Below are positions 10,800-23,061 of a DNA stretch of 64,000 nucleotides, in pieces; positions within the stretch are counted from its first letter, which is position 1, and every line of letters starts with the position of its first letter. The notes beneath the pieces were generated by a model. The model ran no database searches, was not told where the DNA came from, and saw nothing but the letters and a program-made list of their open reading frames with translations. The translations under genes and the position numbers were made by a program. The stretch covers positions 186,001 to 250,000 of the forward strand of contig WHVA01000026.1 in the NCBI GenBank assembly GCA_015179125.1. Reading direction: 5' to 3'. Source of the DNA: Gautieria morchelliformis (lineage: Eukaryota > Basidiomycota > Agaricomycetes > Gomphales > Gomphaceae).

Positions 10800-11998
10800 C
10801 TACACTTTCAGTTTCCGGACTAATTCCGGGACTGCGTCATAAAGGTCTGCTACAAGTCCCGCATCTGCGACTTGAAAGATCGGCGCGTCAGCATCCTGGA
10901 TAAATACAGTCTGAGCAATGCAAAACAAAGAGCAGATAGAAGACAATATAAACCTTGTTTATGGCAACGATCAATTTCGAGTCTTTCATACCAGCCAAGT
11001 GCTGTATAGCACCGGAGATACCGATTGCCATGTAAAGCTCAGGAGCAACTACTTTCCCTGTTTGTCCCACCTGGATGTCATCAGCAAATTTGAGAGTCTA
11101 GTACTATGATGCGCGCAAACCTGCAACGAATTGTCGGCATACCCCGCGTCGACAGCAGCACGAGATGCTCCCACAGCAGCGCCAAGAATATCAGCTAGGG
11201 GATCCAACGTCGCCTTGAAGGTATCAGCGTCCTTCAGCGCTCTTCCTCCAGATACAACACGGCTTGCGCTACCAAGCTCCGGTCGATCTGATTTTGTCAA
11301 CTCGGTACGCACATGCTGAGTTGGGCAAGTAGAGCTGTCAACAGGATCAAGGGCTTGCACTTCGGCTGAACCCCCTTCCAATTCCGCAGCTTTGAAGGCC
11401 GTACTTCGGACTGTGAAAATCTTGAGTGGAATAGACTCAGAGGCACGGACGTGAGTGAGAGCATTTCCAGCATATATGGCTCTGACGAATGTTGTACTGC
11501 TGGAGGAAGCATCGTGAGAGAAGGAGGTGACGTCCGAGACCGCGGGCAGATCTAGCGTTGCGGCAACTCGAGGGAGGATCGACCTGGCGGATGACGAGTG
11601 CGCAGATATAAAATGTGTATAAGACGAGGAAGACAGAACCTTGTGCAATAAGGGCGAGACAGCTTCTGGAAGAGGGGGAGTGAAGAGAGGGGAGGAAGAA
11701 TGAAGCAATGCATTCAGGCCCTTCAATCTATGAAATTGTCCAGTGCCCCGATCGCTACAGAGAGACAAAAGGCTTACTTTCTAGCCTTCTCTACGATGCG
11801 CTCTACGACGCCGGGCTTGCCCACGACCACACCTGTAACGTTCCCCCCTAGTTGACCAGCAGCAGTAAGCGCTGACAATGACCCCGAGTCGATTTCACCA
11901 TGCTGGTGCTCGAGGTAGACCAACGCATTAGGAGAAGGCGCAGTCGCATAGTATCGAACAGCCATACGAGCTGGCAGCAATACACGAGTTCGAAGCAT
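10800..11998 (-). CDS. Electron transfer flavoprotein alpha subunit, mitochondrial
   Basis: Four exons (11998-11778, 11727-11121, 11070-10954, 10895-10800) close in phase and give 346 residues. The first 20 or so residues are Arg/Ala-rich without acids, as in a mitochondrial presequence. The C-terminal FAD domain is unmistakable: [59 protein letters not shown] and [18 protein letters not shown]-alpha pairs with ETF-beta, accepts electrons from acyl-CoA dehydrogenases and passes them to ETF-ubiquinone oxidoreductase. The N-terminal domain is less conserved, as usual. The length is normal for the family. Confidence 0.95.
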
Positions 11999-12512
11999 GT
12001 CGATATCACAGTCGCGACAGCCTGCTATGAAGTAATTGACCGGATTCGTCCGATTGGCTGCCCCGCTCTTCGTCAGAGTAAGATACTAAATTTCTTTTTC
12101 TAAGTAATTGCTACGAATAGATATTAGCTCAACTGAATGGAATACCTGATATTTTCTATTCGGTTGAGCCAATATATATTGGCAGCAAAATCACTGTGAT
12201 AGTTACACCGGCATCGAGATGACTCAGTGGTACAGATCGGATGTGTAAGATGAAACTTTGCACGGCAGGCTTCATTAATACTACCCAGTACTTACAATAT
12301 TACAGAGCCGTCGTTTCATTCGGGGTTTGCCTCGTGTCTACAGCGTTTGGCACCATCTTTGGAAAAGCTGGCACCGCCTATGCTCACACCTTCGATTGAC
12401 GCACAGCCCAGACGTCTTTCCTCTACAAGTACGATAAGGAACCTTTACCCGTCGCTCCTATTTCTCGACTGTATAACTCGAACGTCCTCTAAGCTATCCG
12501 AAAAGAATAAGA
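11999..12512. other. Intergenic region with imperfect inverted repeat
   Basis: This spans the divergent starts of ETF-alpha and the ZNFX1-like gene. An imperfect inverted repeat (about 20-base arms, roughly four mismatches or gaps) occupies 12125-12171, followed by an AT-rich stretch. Promoters of both genes must lie here; no specific factor site is claimed. Confidence 0.5.
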
Positions 12513-15500
12513 ATGTCTCGACGCACTCCGTGCAACTTCCACCAACGTCCAGGCGGGTGTCGCAAGGGCCAAGGCTGCGCTTTTCTCCACACCGGACCTT
12601 CAGGTGGCTCCCCTGAGTCCCCCGCGCGTCAGGCATCGGCAAGTGCTAGTGGTCCCACTACTCGAAGTCATCTCGCCATACCAGCTACACCCCGTGCTCC
12701 AAACGGCGTGTGCAACGAGTTCTGGGCCACTGGAAAATGCAAACGAAGCTTTGAGTGTCGTTTCAGGCACGAACAAGAGACTCCATTGATCAGAGGGAGT
12801 CGCGCGCCACCCGGACCTCTCAACAGCTCGGAGACACGCAGCCTTGACGCTGCACAAGTGCACAACCATTTGGGGAAATTTCTAAAAGACAACTACCGAT
12901 TTACATCGCCCTACGATATATATGCATTCGTCAGCCTCCTGGGCCATGCCACAAATGAAAACCACTGGGTGCGTTTCATTGATGTATCCTCCACAGCGCG
13001 AGCTCACTACATGTTCGGTAGAATATTGAAGATGGACAGGTAATGGCATATAATTCAGTTGATTTTGCGTGTTGAGTTAATGCTTTTTACTCGTATCAGC
13101 TTCTCCTGGCTACCTTAGCCACGGTAATTCTTTCAGATAACTCACCCACGGCATACTGACTGTGAATCAATTACAGCCTGGACACAACGCTCTACTTAGA
13201 CTAGGAGACATTGTACGCCACCCCGACGTAACCATCCATGCGGGCATGTCACCCCGCCAGGTTTCCTTCCAAAGGGCTTATTATCCGTTGCTAATGGTGC
13301 GTGCTTCAGAATAAGATGCATATCATAGTTTGAAATTCTTGGATGATGCTCTAGTACTTCGCTTCCGAATATGTGGTCAAAAGCAGTATGAACCACAACG
13401 TCAAGCAAGTATTATTTTCTGGAACCCTACCTCATGGTCACTAAGACACGCATGCAGCGCATTGTACGCGCTTATTCACAACGACTTTGAGGCCTTCGCG
13501 AGCACTATTACGTCTTCAATGGATGCTTTTATGACTCAAAAAACGTTCGAAGATTCCAATAGGCAGATCCCCCAATCTAGCAAGAGTATCTCGGGTAATT
13601 TGATATTTACCTCCCTCTCCACGGTGCTTTTCGAGTAAGTCTTCTACCTATCTTAAGGAAAGTATCTGAATTGATGCCCATGTATTCCTGTAGGTATTTA
13701 ACTCGATTTAGACATGCTACTACTATCCAGCCGACTTTAACGCCGCTCGTACGCGAGCTTAGTCGCTGGCTGGACCTCTGGATCTCTGGGATAAGCTCTA
13801 CCCCACCTACTTTTGAAGATACATGGGCTAGCCAGGCGACTGCAGCTTCCCGCCTGCTCAGTACAAACCATCTCCGTGACCGGGTCGGCAGAGTTGTCAC
13901 TATTGTAGACCGCGAGCAAGCTGCCTATGAACGACAGCACGCTGTCAGGCGGCCAATCATGAACAGTGACTCTTCAGCGAGTGTAGGCGTCGTGGCCTAT
14001 CTAGAGAAAGGGTACAGTGGCCCTGGCCACGAACGAGAGGGTGGGCCCAGGCACGACAATGATTTTACCAACATAAGCGACATTCGTATTGCACCTACCC
14101 ATCAAGAACTGATATGTCCTCATCCACCATTTCTCCCCGCCAATATCCCGAACGCCCCACATCACCTCCCAGCTGCCAGCATGGAAAGATTACTCGATAT
14201 CCAATTTCGACTCCTCAGGGAGGAACTTATGTAAGAGCAGACCGTCTTCTCTATCGACATTGGCCGCTCACGCTCCTCTCAGCGCCCCTCTTCGAACGGG
14301 AATCCAACTCGTTCTCCAGGATCTCCGTGCTCCTTCACCCAAGAAAACTACGCTCTCCAATCTTCTTGCCAAACGCGGTGGCAGGTACATCGGTGCTTTA
14401 GGAAGCAATGACAACCTTATGTTCAACTTATACACAAATTGCCAGTTTTCAAAATTCCAGTTGCACCCTTATCGAGGTGTTACTGTTGAAATGAGTCTCG
14501 ATTCCCCTCCGGGAGGCGCAAGGTCACACAATGGGTCAGCTCGTGCAAAGTTCTGGGAAGGTAAAGGAGGGAAACGACTTATGCAGGGCGGGCTTGTTGC
14601 ATTGATTTGGGATTCGCGTGCCGGTCCCGCCGTCTACCTAGGGATTGTGGCAGGGTCACTGAAGGATCTTGCCATGTCCGCGAAACAAAACATAAACGAA
14701 CGTGTGGACCTCCAAGTTTCCTTCTTCGATCCTGAAGCGGAGCTTCAGATTTTGCAGGCCATCAAGAATCGCAACGTTGACGCACACGCGCTGAAGTTGC
14801 TCATAGAGGCTCCAGTTATGTACGAAACCATTCGGCCCTTCTTGACTGCTCTACGCGCGGAACCTACTAGTTTTCCATTCGGCCGATACCTTGTCCATCC
14901 CCGGTCTGGGTCTTTGGCCACTACTAGTATCAATCCTCCAGCCTATGCCACTGATCCTGCGTTCAGCTTTGATCTGCGGTGCCTGTTTAGGGATGCACCT
15001 CCAGAAACGTTACGTCTTAATGCTACGGAATCATCTGCAGTGGATGTTTGCCGCCAGGAGCTCCGTGCGTCTAATAGCCGCTTGGACCCCAGTCAAGCAG
15101 ATGCTATGGTAGATGCTTTGACAAGAGAAGTCGCACTCATACAAGGGTCCGCATCTCAAGCATTAATCGTAGCGGTGCTCTGATTTTATTTCTCAGTCCT
15201 CCAGGTACTGGAAAGACCTATATAGGTGTCGAATTGATAAGAGTGCTCCTCAAGAATGGAGTAGGGCCTTTACTCATGATCGCATTCACGAATCATGCAC
15301 TAGATCATATGCTGTCCTCGGTTCTAGATGCCGATATCACAAAGAAGATTGTGCGTCTAGGAACTCGGTCAAACGATGAACGCATTTCCAAGTTCAACAT
15401 CGAAACCCTAGAACTGATCCAAGGGGAATCCCAGCTAGATAGGACAATAAGGACCGAATTCGGGCAATTAAAACAGGCCCAAAAGGATATGGATGAGCTC

Positions 15501-18500
15501 ATGAGTGTTGTGCGGACAGCGACAGTGACTGGTCTACAAGTAGATGAATACATCGAGATACAATATGCGGACGAGCATGCATCATTGCATTCGCCTCCAC
15601 CCTGGGTGGCTGCTCTCGTCAGGGACCAGCATTCCGGCTGGCGCACAGCCGGCGCGATGTCCACCGATGATAGCCTCTACAGTTTTTGGGAGCAGGGGGA
15701 TGATCTCCGCTTTTTAAAGACGTACAACGCTACTAAGCCACCTTCCCCACATAAGGGAGCCACTACGAACCGCTACGAAGTCCTCGGTGCCGATGCGGAA
15801 GAGCCATCTGATGACGAGGCTGATTCTGACCCTGTGAAGCTAGACACACTTTCAAACAATCCTGATGCAGGACCCGCTTCTTCGTGGATGCAGAATTGGC
15901 CCACGGACGAAAATCCAGCCGCGGCGCCAGATCACGACGTTAACACGACAAACCTGGAGTCACCAGAGGACTCACTGCCCCTTGATCCTGCTGAGTCCGT
16001 CGTACAGCATGTCACTTTCTTTTCCCAGTTCAACCTCGCTGGCCGACCAGAGATTCCGACAACAAATAGGCCCATTTCGGACTTATTGGGTCCCAGTTTA
16101 GATATCTGGAGGTTTTCTCGGGAAGAACGAACCTCCCTTAGTCGATATTGGAGGAATGCAGTACACCGGTCTCTCGTAGAAGAGCATATACACCAATTCT
16201 CTCGCCTCCGGAAAAACTACGAAAATGCCAGAGTACGTTACAATGAGGTTAAGGATCAGGTATGTCGATATTGGATTGGTAAATTTATGGCTCATAAGTT
16301 CTACAGTCTAAAGTACGCTTACTGAAAGGCATTGATATCGTGGGATGCACAACCACTGGTGATCATGATCGTTGTCTTAGTCTATGGCTGTTTTGATACG
16401 TTATTAGGGGCGGCGAAACTTAATGCACTCCTCAAAGTGAGTTCTGTCCAGTAAATTTCATCAGCCGTTATAATGTTAAGTGTACCCCCATCGTTCAGAG
16501 CTTTTCCCCGAAAGTCTTACTTGTTGAAGAAGCTGGTCAGGTCTTAGAAGCTCACGTTTTAGGCAGCCTGGTTTCCAGCGTCGAACATCTGATTTTGATT
16601 GGAGACCCACTCCAATTGAGACCGAATCTAGCTAACTACAGTAAGGTTACTTCTACATGGCATGCGAACCACCCTTATTGATTATCGCCAGATTTATCTG
16701 TTGACAGCAAACGCGGAGAAACATTGTATCGCTTTGATGTTTCACTGATGGAACGCCTTTCAACTTATGGTTTACGGATGTCCCAGCTAGAAGTTCAACG
16801 GCGTATGCGCCCGTGCATCGCTGACCTTGTCCGGTGACCACACATTTTTATCTCGTGGAAATTACGGACGTTTACATTTACGTTCACACGGACTTCAGGG
16901 AATCGCTTTATCCAAGACTCCAAGATCATGAATTGACAACGCAGTACCCACCTGTGCGCGGAATGGCGAAGAGTTTGTTCTTTATGTCCCACGAGCATCG
17001 TGAGACAGGTGGTGGAGAGGATTCCGTTTCCAAACATAACATGTTTGAGGTGTGTTGAATACTGGTGTTACCATAATGTTGCTGAGAAGGAACAGGTTGA
17101 GATGACGGTGGATTTGGTGCTACATTTCTTAAGGTGAGTGCTGGGTACCTTCTCGGGACAATTGTTTATACAAGCCATTGTACAGGCAAGGTTTGTACTC
17201 CCGCGATGGAAGTATCGTGGTTCTGTGTGCCTATTTAGGGCAACTGGTCCGCATGAGGGATGCTTTTGCCGGCAAGGTTGTCACCATGATAGATGAACGT
17301 GATCAGGAGACTATTGCCGCTCACGAAGAAGACCGCGAAGACGACCCAGAAAGCCTGAGTATGCATCAAGTATCCGTTAACAACAAAGTGCGTGGTTCAG
17401 ACAACTTTCTTTGGCATTTCCTCGTTGAAACATCTTCAAGATCCTGCTTCGCACTGTTGATAACTATCAAGGCGAAGAAGGTATAATTTGCTTAGACCTG
17501 GCTTATTATTCATCCTCACTCACGTCTGTGTAAGCCGATATCGTCATCTTATCGCTTGTTCGCAACTCGGGCTCCATAGAAGATGAACAGGAGGGTGCGA
17601 CGTCTGTAATCCGGTCATCCATCGGATTCCTCAAAAGTCGTAACCGCACAAACGTTGCTCTTTCTCGGGCCAGACATGGGCTATACATTATGGGAAATGC
17701 AGATAATCTAGCTTCCAAGTCACCCATGTGGAACACTGTCCTTGATGTTCTTCATGACCAGGGTTGCTTGGGAACCTCGTTCCCGATCTCGTGCTGGAAG
17801 CATCCTGAAGAGCAGCATGATGTATCAATTCCCGGCATGCTTCCACTGTACGCCCCTGATGGTAGGAATGATACTATTCCCTTTAGCCTGCCATTTGACT
17901 AAGCATTTGAAGGTGGTTGCCTTAAACCATGTGCCGAGCCACTCAGCTGCGGACATGTCTGTCCCTACAAATGTCATTCTGACGACGAAACGCATCGGGC
18001 TGTCATGTGCAGTCAACGTTGCCTTCGTCTTTGCCCTAAGGGTCACCCTTGTACCAAACAGTGTTCCCAATCCTGTGGAAACTGCCAGCATCCGATTCTC
18101 CAAGTCCCACTGCCTTGTGGCCATACGAGCCCATCGGTCCCATGGTGCGTCATTTTTTCAGGCTTCTGCGTCCTTTTTTTAATGCGCTAGCAGTCACTTA
18201 GCAGACAATCTCAGCCAAATCAAGTGTTCCGTGCCTGTCGTGAAATCGCATGTGACGTGCGAGCACGAGTTTACCATTGCATGTGGGGCAGACGCCAACT
18301 CTCAGAAGTGTCACGAACCTTGTGGTTGCAATCTCGTATGCTGTGGACGATCTTGTGCCTCCTCCTGTGGCGATTGCCAGTCACTTAACAGTCCAGTTCC
18401 TGTCGGTTCTCGCGTTCCACGAAACCGTCACAAACCACATCTTTGCAGGCGACAACTCTTCTGTGGCCATACTTGTGCTGCTGACTGTTCCGTGGATCAC

Positions 18501-20526
18501 GAATGTACAACGCGTTGTTTGAACCCTTGCCGCCAGACTTGTGCACATGCCAGTTGCAGACAAGCGTGCCATGTGGTGTGTGCGCCGTGCGCCCAATCCT
18601 GCTCTTGGACATGTCCGCACCAAGGTCCGTGTCCGGTACCGTGTGGTAGTATATGCGCCCGACTCCCTTGTGATATCCGGTGTTCCGAAGTCTTGCCTTG
18701 TGGTCACCAATGCCCTTCATGTGAGTTGAGCCGCTTTAAGCCTGATTGTGTGTTCTGTTTATAAAGCACAACAATAGTGTGCGGTGAACCATGCAGCGTA
18801 TGTGTCTTGTGTGCTCCTCCTGACCGCAGAAAGGATATAGTTGACTTCATCATGCAAACAACTATGGAAGATCTTGTGCCTGCGGACACACTAGACTCTC
18901 TTATATTCACCCTTTCTTGCGGACATTCGTTCACAGTAGAAACCCTTGACGGTGTTTGCCAATTGGAGGAATTCTACACACGTTACGACGACAAATGGCA
19001 TGGGCTTGCTACACCTGACCCTGGGTTTCGAGTAGCTCCGCTCTGTCCCACTTGTCGTTCTCCCATCAGTATACCAAGATATGGTCGAGCCATCAGGAGA
19101 AGCGTGTTGGACTTGGCAGAGCTGAATGTTGCATCGGATATGTCTCGTGCTCTTGACGAAGTGAGACAAACGCTTAATGGATTCGACCAAGCTAAAGCAC
19201 AGACGGCTATCGAGCAAGACATCGTCAATGCGGCTCCTGAACCCATAACTCTTTCGCCAAAGGACATTGCAAACATACAAAGATTGCACTCCAAATACCT
19301 ACAAGAGAATCTCGGTCGACCTATCGCCGCCCAAATTTTAAGTCTTGCTGGTGGAAGTAAAAAGAAAAATGTGCACCTTGTACCACGGCCCCTGGCCATG
19401 GTATGGAGAAAAATAACGACATCTCTCAATCGAGCTTACTCCACGGCAATTGACGTAGCAACGCAACGTCCTGCCCATATCGTCGCATATGAGAATGCTT
19501 TCTCGACCCTGTACCAACAGGAGATGGAGGCATTCACTAACGATAGAGTGCATGCACCCCGCCAACCAACCGAAAATGCAATGCGTCTGGCTAGATTCAA
19601 GGTTGGGCAGCCTCCTCCTCGTGCAGACAAAAGATTCAGGTGAGTCCGTCTCCCGATTCCTGGCTCAACTATTGCTGAATGGCGTCACTAGCGTGGATGC
19701 GTTGCGGTTATCACTGAGCCTTCGATTCCTCATGGCAGAGTTAGCTGAAGCCATGCTGAAAGCCATGGAGGAGAACAGAAAATGGTCCGCCTCGACCCGC
19801 TTCGCCTGGGCGGGTTTCATTCGTTTTGTTTATCACTCCTGTTGCCGGGACGTCAAATTGGCGCAGGATATAGCCACAAAGTCTGAAAGCCATCGCCAGT
19901 TTGCAACATCTTGCCTCCTTGAACTCAAGGCGAAATTTGAACTGCTACGGTTTGATGTCGGAATGTGGATGCAACTCGGATCACACACTCGAGAGGAACG
20001 CCAAGTCTTATTAGATGATACCAAAAGGAAGGGCGCAGAGGCTAGAGAGATTTTGGAACGCACCCAAAGGGAATATCTCTCTTCTCGGAAAAGCGATAAC
20101 GAGAGGCCGTGGATCATCGTGAATTTTACAGAACCAGCTTCACAGATCATGGAACAATGGGTTGCGCTCGAGGAATCAATTAGAGGGGGAACTTTTTACA
20201 AGCCAGTGTCACAAGACGAGCTCAGACAGATCGTGGGTGCTTTCAGCTTTTCTCACACAGGCCATTGGTATACATGCCCGAATGGACATATATACTCTAT
20301 TGGGTACGTGGTTGGAATTGTAGCACGTATGATGGTGGTCACTCAGTCACAACTCAGGGAATGCGGCGGCGCGATGGAAGTAGCTACTTGTCCAGAATGC
20401 GGTTCGGCTATTGGCGGCACAGACCACAACCTCAACGCCGGAAACACACCCGCCAGGGATGTGGAGAACATAGGGCGTGCGCAAGGCGCACTACCCAGTC
20501 CCTGGCGTTGGGCTCGGGATGCTTAA
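12513..20526 (+). CDS. ZNFX1/Hrr1-type SF1 RNA helicase with CCCH, NF-X1 and RZ zinc fingers
   Basis: Twenty-one exons close in phase to about 2282 residues: 12513-13039, 13200-13296, 13355-13404, 13458-13634, 13694-14230, 14283-15146, 15197-16259, 16307-16358, 16408-16436, 16499-16640, 16692-16833, 16899-17049, 17096-17133, 17186-17387, 17441-17480, 17535-17861, 17904-18144, 18194-18720, 18778-19639, 19692-20303, 20358-20526. Two CCCH fingers (Cx8Cx5Cx3H) open the protein. UPF1-like helicase motifs follow: IQGPPGTGKT (I), LLVEEAGQV (II), LIGDPLQLRP (III), QRRMRP (IV), DNYQGEEADIVILS (V) and NVALSRARHGLYIMGN (VI). Then come Cys/His-rich NF-X1 repeats (about 17904-18777) and a C-terminal RZ finger, GHWYTCPNGH ... 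ECGGAMEVATCPECG. Relatives act in small-RNA silencing (S. pombe Hrr1, worm ZNFX-1). The intron at 13405 is GC-AG. The first intron (160 bp) is long for this gene, so that junction is the least certain. Confidence 0.93.
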
Positions 20527-20607
20527 TACTTAGCATATAGCAACCGTGGTAGTCTTCTGAATGCAACATTTATATAACATGACCTGGGTTACCAACCAGC
20601 TTTCGGA

Positions 20608-22918
20608 TTAAAAATCAAATCCTTCCTGCCTGAATCTATCCAAGGTTTGACCAGGTTTGGCAGCGTCCGCTAGATCCTCGCGGTCCATAGAGACAAAACA
20701 CTTCCGCAACGTTTGCCATAACTGATCGCTTTTGTTGCCGCCGACCGACTCTTGCATCATGAGAGCACTAAGGAGATGCTCTGCCGCCTCCTTGTATGCG
20801 CCGATGTTCAAACCTAACATGACGAGTTCAGTTCGAAGACAAAGGGCAGGAGAAGGTTGACTTACATGCCACTCCAACGTTGTAAATTGCCCGAGTGTAG
20901 GTGGGCCGGAGCTGCAAAGCTTCGCGGTACACTCCTAAAGCCTCCTCGGGTTTTGATCCGTTAGAGAGGCAAGACCCCAGTCGATTCCACAACAAATAAT
21001 CCTATCATGACGTCAGTTTACAGCAACTGGGTTACAAGGAATCTCACTTTGGGACGCGCAGCCAAAGCACTTCCAAAGCAATCCTTGGCCTTGTCAAATT
21101 CCGCGTTCGTGTAAAACAGAACACCGAGCCCGATCTGGACTTCAGGATCCATGATCCCCTGAAGATGCTGTTGACGTGCAACCACCAGGAACGCATTGGT
21201 GACCTGTTCGTGGGACGCCCATGGTGAGCTTGGCAAAGGGCCCTTGAGCTCTTGAGGTACAAGAGAAGAAAACTTAGTAAGAAGCCACTGATGTAGTGTT
21301 GAGTGTGACGCGCGGTCGAAAGATTCGTTCGTGTAGGAGATGGCAAGTGACTGCCAAGAACTGACATGAGTAAGAGCCAGAACGTAATCAGAGACTTCCT
21401 ACTTACAAGCATACCCTCACCATTGTTGCCTGCTTCCTGTGCCCGGCGAACGCCTTCTGACAATGCACGCATAGCGGCATCTTCTCGCTCATCCATACTG
21501 CGAGTTTCCCCAAGCAAAATCCAAGCTTCATGCCCGCCTTCTCCCAGTTCTCCTTGCTGTATGGCAGCCTCAAGGAAAAGGGCAGCCTCTGTGAGTGAGC
21601 CGTTCTGGTCCAAAAGCTGCTTGGCTCTGGCGAGGTTTGATGCATGCTCCAAGAGGTGGGGGTTGTTAGGCTCTAAGGACAGGCTTCAGCATCAAGGACT
21701 TTAGTCAATGATAGTCTGACCAAATTTGTAAGGCTCTAAAATGGGTCTCCCCTCATCATCAAACTTGGCTGGTTCAAGATCCTCATCAATATTTCCGAAT
21801 CCATTCTTCCACGCGCTCTCTATATCGTCTTCGTAGTCAAAGTCCTCTCGTTGGGCTTGCATAACCTGGTTATATTCGGCCTCCCACTTAGCGAGCTCAT
21901 CCTCGTGGGGTGGAAGATCGGAATTTTTGAGGTTATCCCATACTCTATATTCCAGATCAACCCAACATATGCACAGAGTGCAGAGACTTACTTCTGGAAG
22001 TCAGTTAGATAGTCTGCTCCTTCCGTATCTCTCGCCTTTTCAGAGGAATCTGTGAGCGCTGTTCTTTCGAAAGCCGTTTCAAGAGACTCTATATTATCCT
22101 GAACCTCAACAATCCGAGAGCTCTGGTTAGTCATAGAAGCAGCGGCACGGGTGAAGGCCGCCTCAAAGTCAATATTTGTGGCTTTGCCCTTGCCTTTACT
22201 ATCCATGCGAGAAAACTCTTGGTCCCAGTTCATGGTGAAAGGCCCATTAGGCAAGGAAGTAAACGATGGTTGGAAGAAAGTGGGTTCCATTCGCGTATAC
22301 TCGTTTAATGTACCTGCGATTAATGTAATTACTAATTAAACTTGAAGAAAATAGGAAAAAAACGGACGGTTGACAGTTGACTGAGAGTCGTTGAGATGTG
22401 GCGTAGAAATACCCACTGGCAGGTGTCCAAATTCTTCGGACCACTGTGAGTTCGCTGGCGCAGAAGAGTTAGGCATCTTCATAGCCCAAAGAGATGGATT
22501 AACGGGGGAAGTGTGTAAGCCAGCCGGACGTGGCGCATGATGGAGACTCTCCAAGAGATGACGAGACGTCGCCGGCACTGGTGCCTGAAAAACTGAGGCC
22601 CCGGAGCTGGAATCAAAGAATTGCCTGGCCATAGCGAGGTCAGCTGTATTGACGGGACCGACCGCGCTAGGGGGTAAATGGCGCAGCTGTTCCGTGCATA
22701 ATAATTGGTCAGCAGAAATACACCTTGCTACAACAACGAACCCGGGAAGAAGATGGGCCCTCGACTTTGTCCTACCAAGTGGTTAGTCAACAGCGATGGA
22801 GCGAACGGGAAAGTATATGTACTCGTTGCAGGCTCCTGTCGCCCTCGGTATGCTTCAACACCTGAGACAACGGGTTGGATGTTGTCGCGCATTCCGCACC
22901 TGAGATTAACGACTGCAT
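20608..22918 (-). CDS. PEX5: Peroxisomal targeting signal 1 receptor PEX5
   Basis: Nine exons (22918-22823, 22771-22742, 22686-22413, 22313-21992, 21944-21721, 21672-21407, 21350-21048, 21001-20866, 20813-20608) close in phase to 618 residues. The start MQSLISGAEC places Cys at residue 10, the conserved N-terminal cysteine ubiquitinated for receptor recycling. Pex14/Pex13-binding WxxxF/Y motifs are seen in SQWSEEFG, NWDQEFSRM and AKWEAEYNQ. The C-terminal half is a TPR array (NNPHLLEHASNLA, DPEVQIGLGVLFY, DYLLWNRLGSCLSNG, TRAIYNVGVACLNIGAYKEA) that reads the SKL-type signal. The protein cycles between cytosol and peroxisome importing matrix enzymes. The donor of intron 2 could instead lie 18 bases downstream, which would leave a 37-bp intron. 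The gene ends 81 bp from the convergent helicase gene. Confidence 0.95.
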
Positions 22919-23061
22919 GGCTTTCGTTGAGAAAGGGAACGCAGGAACCGTTACATGGGATACCCGGCCCCGGCCCCTGCTGACTCATCCACGCCCAACA
23001 CCCCGACTTGGCAGGTAAACTTGGATCGTGTGTAATAAATTCTCTTTCTGTTTTGCCAGCC
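22919..23061. promoter_or_regulatory. Shared divergent promoter, PEX5/metallophosphoesterase
   Basis: 143 bp lie between the two opposing start codons. Both core promoters must fit here unless leaders overlap. No defined site is recognised. Confidence 0.45.

Noticed and set aside
13040-13199. Possible small exon inside the first intron of the helicase gene
   Set aside because: Every candidate exon either contains a stop or breaks the phase; a single 160-bp intron closes cleanly.
18381-18729. Several overlapping minus and plus frames within the NF-X1 region
   Set aside because: They are shadows of the Cys-rich NF-X1 repeats, whose frame is fixed by conservation.
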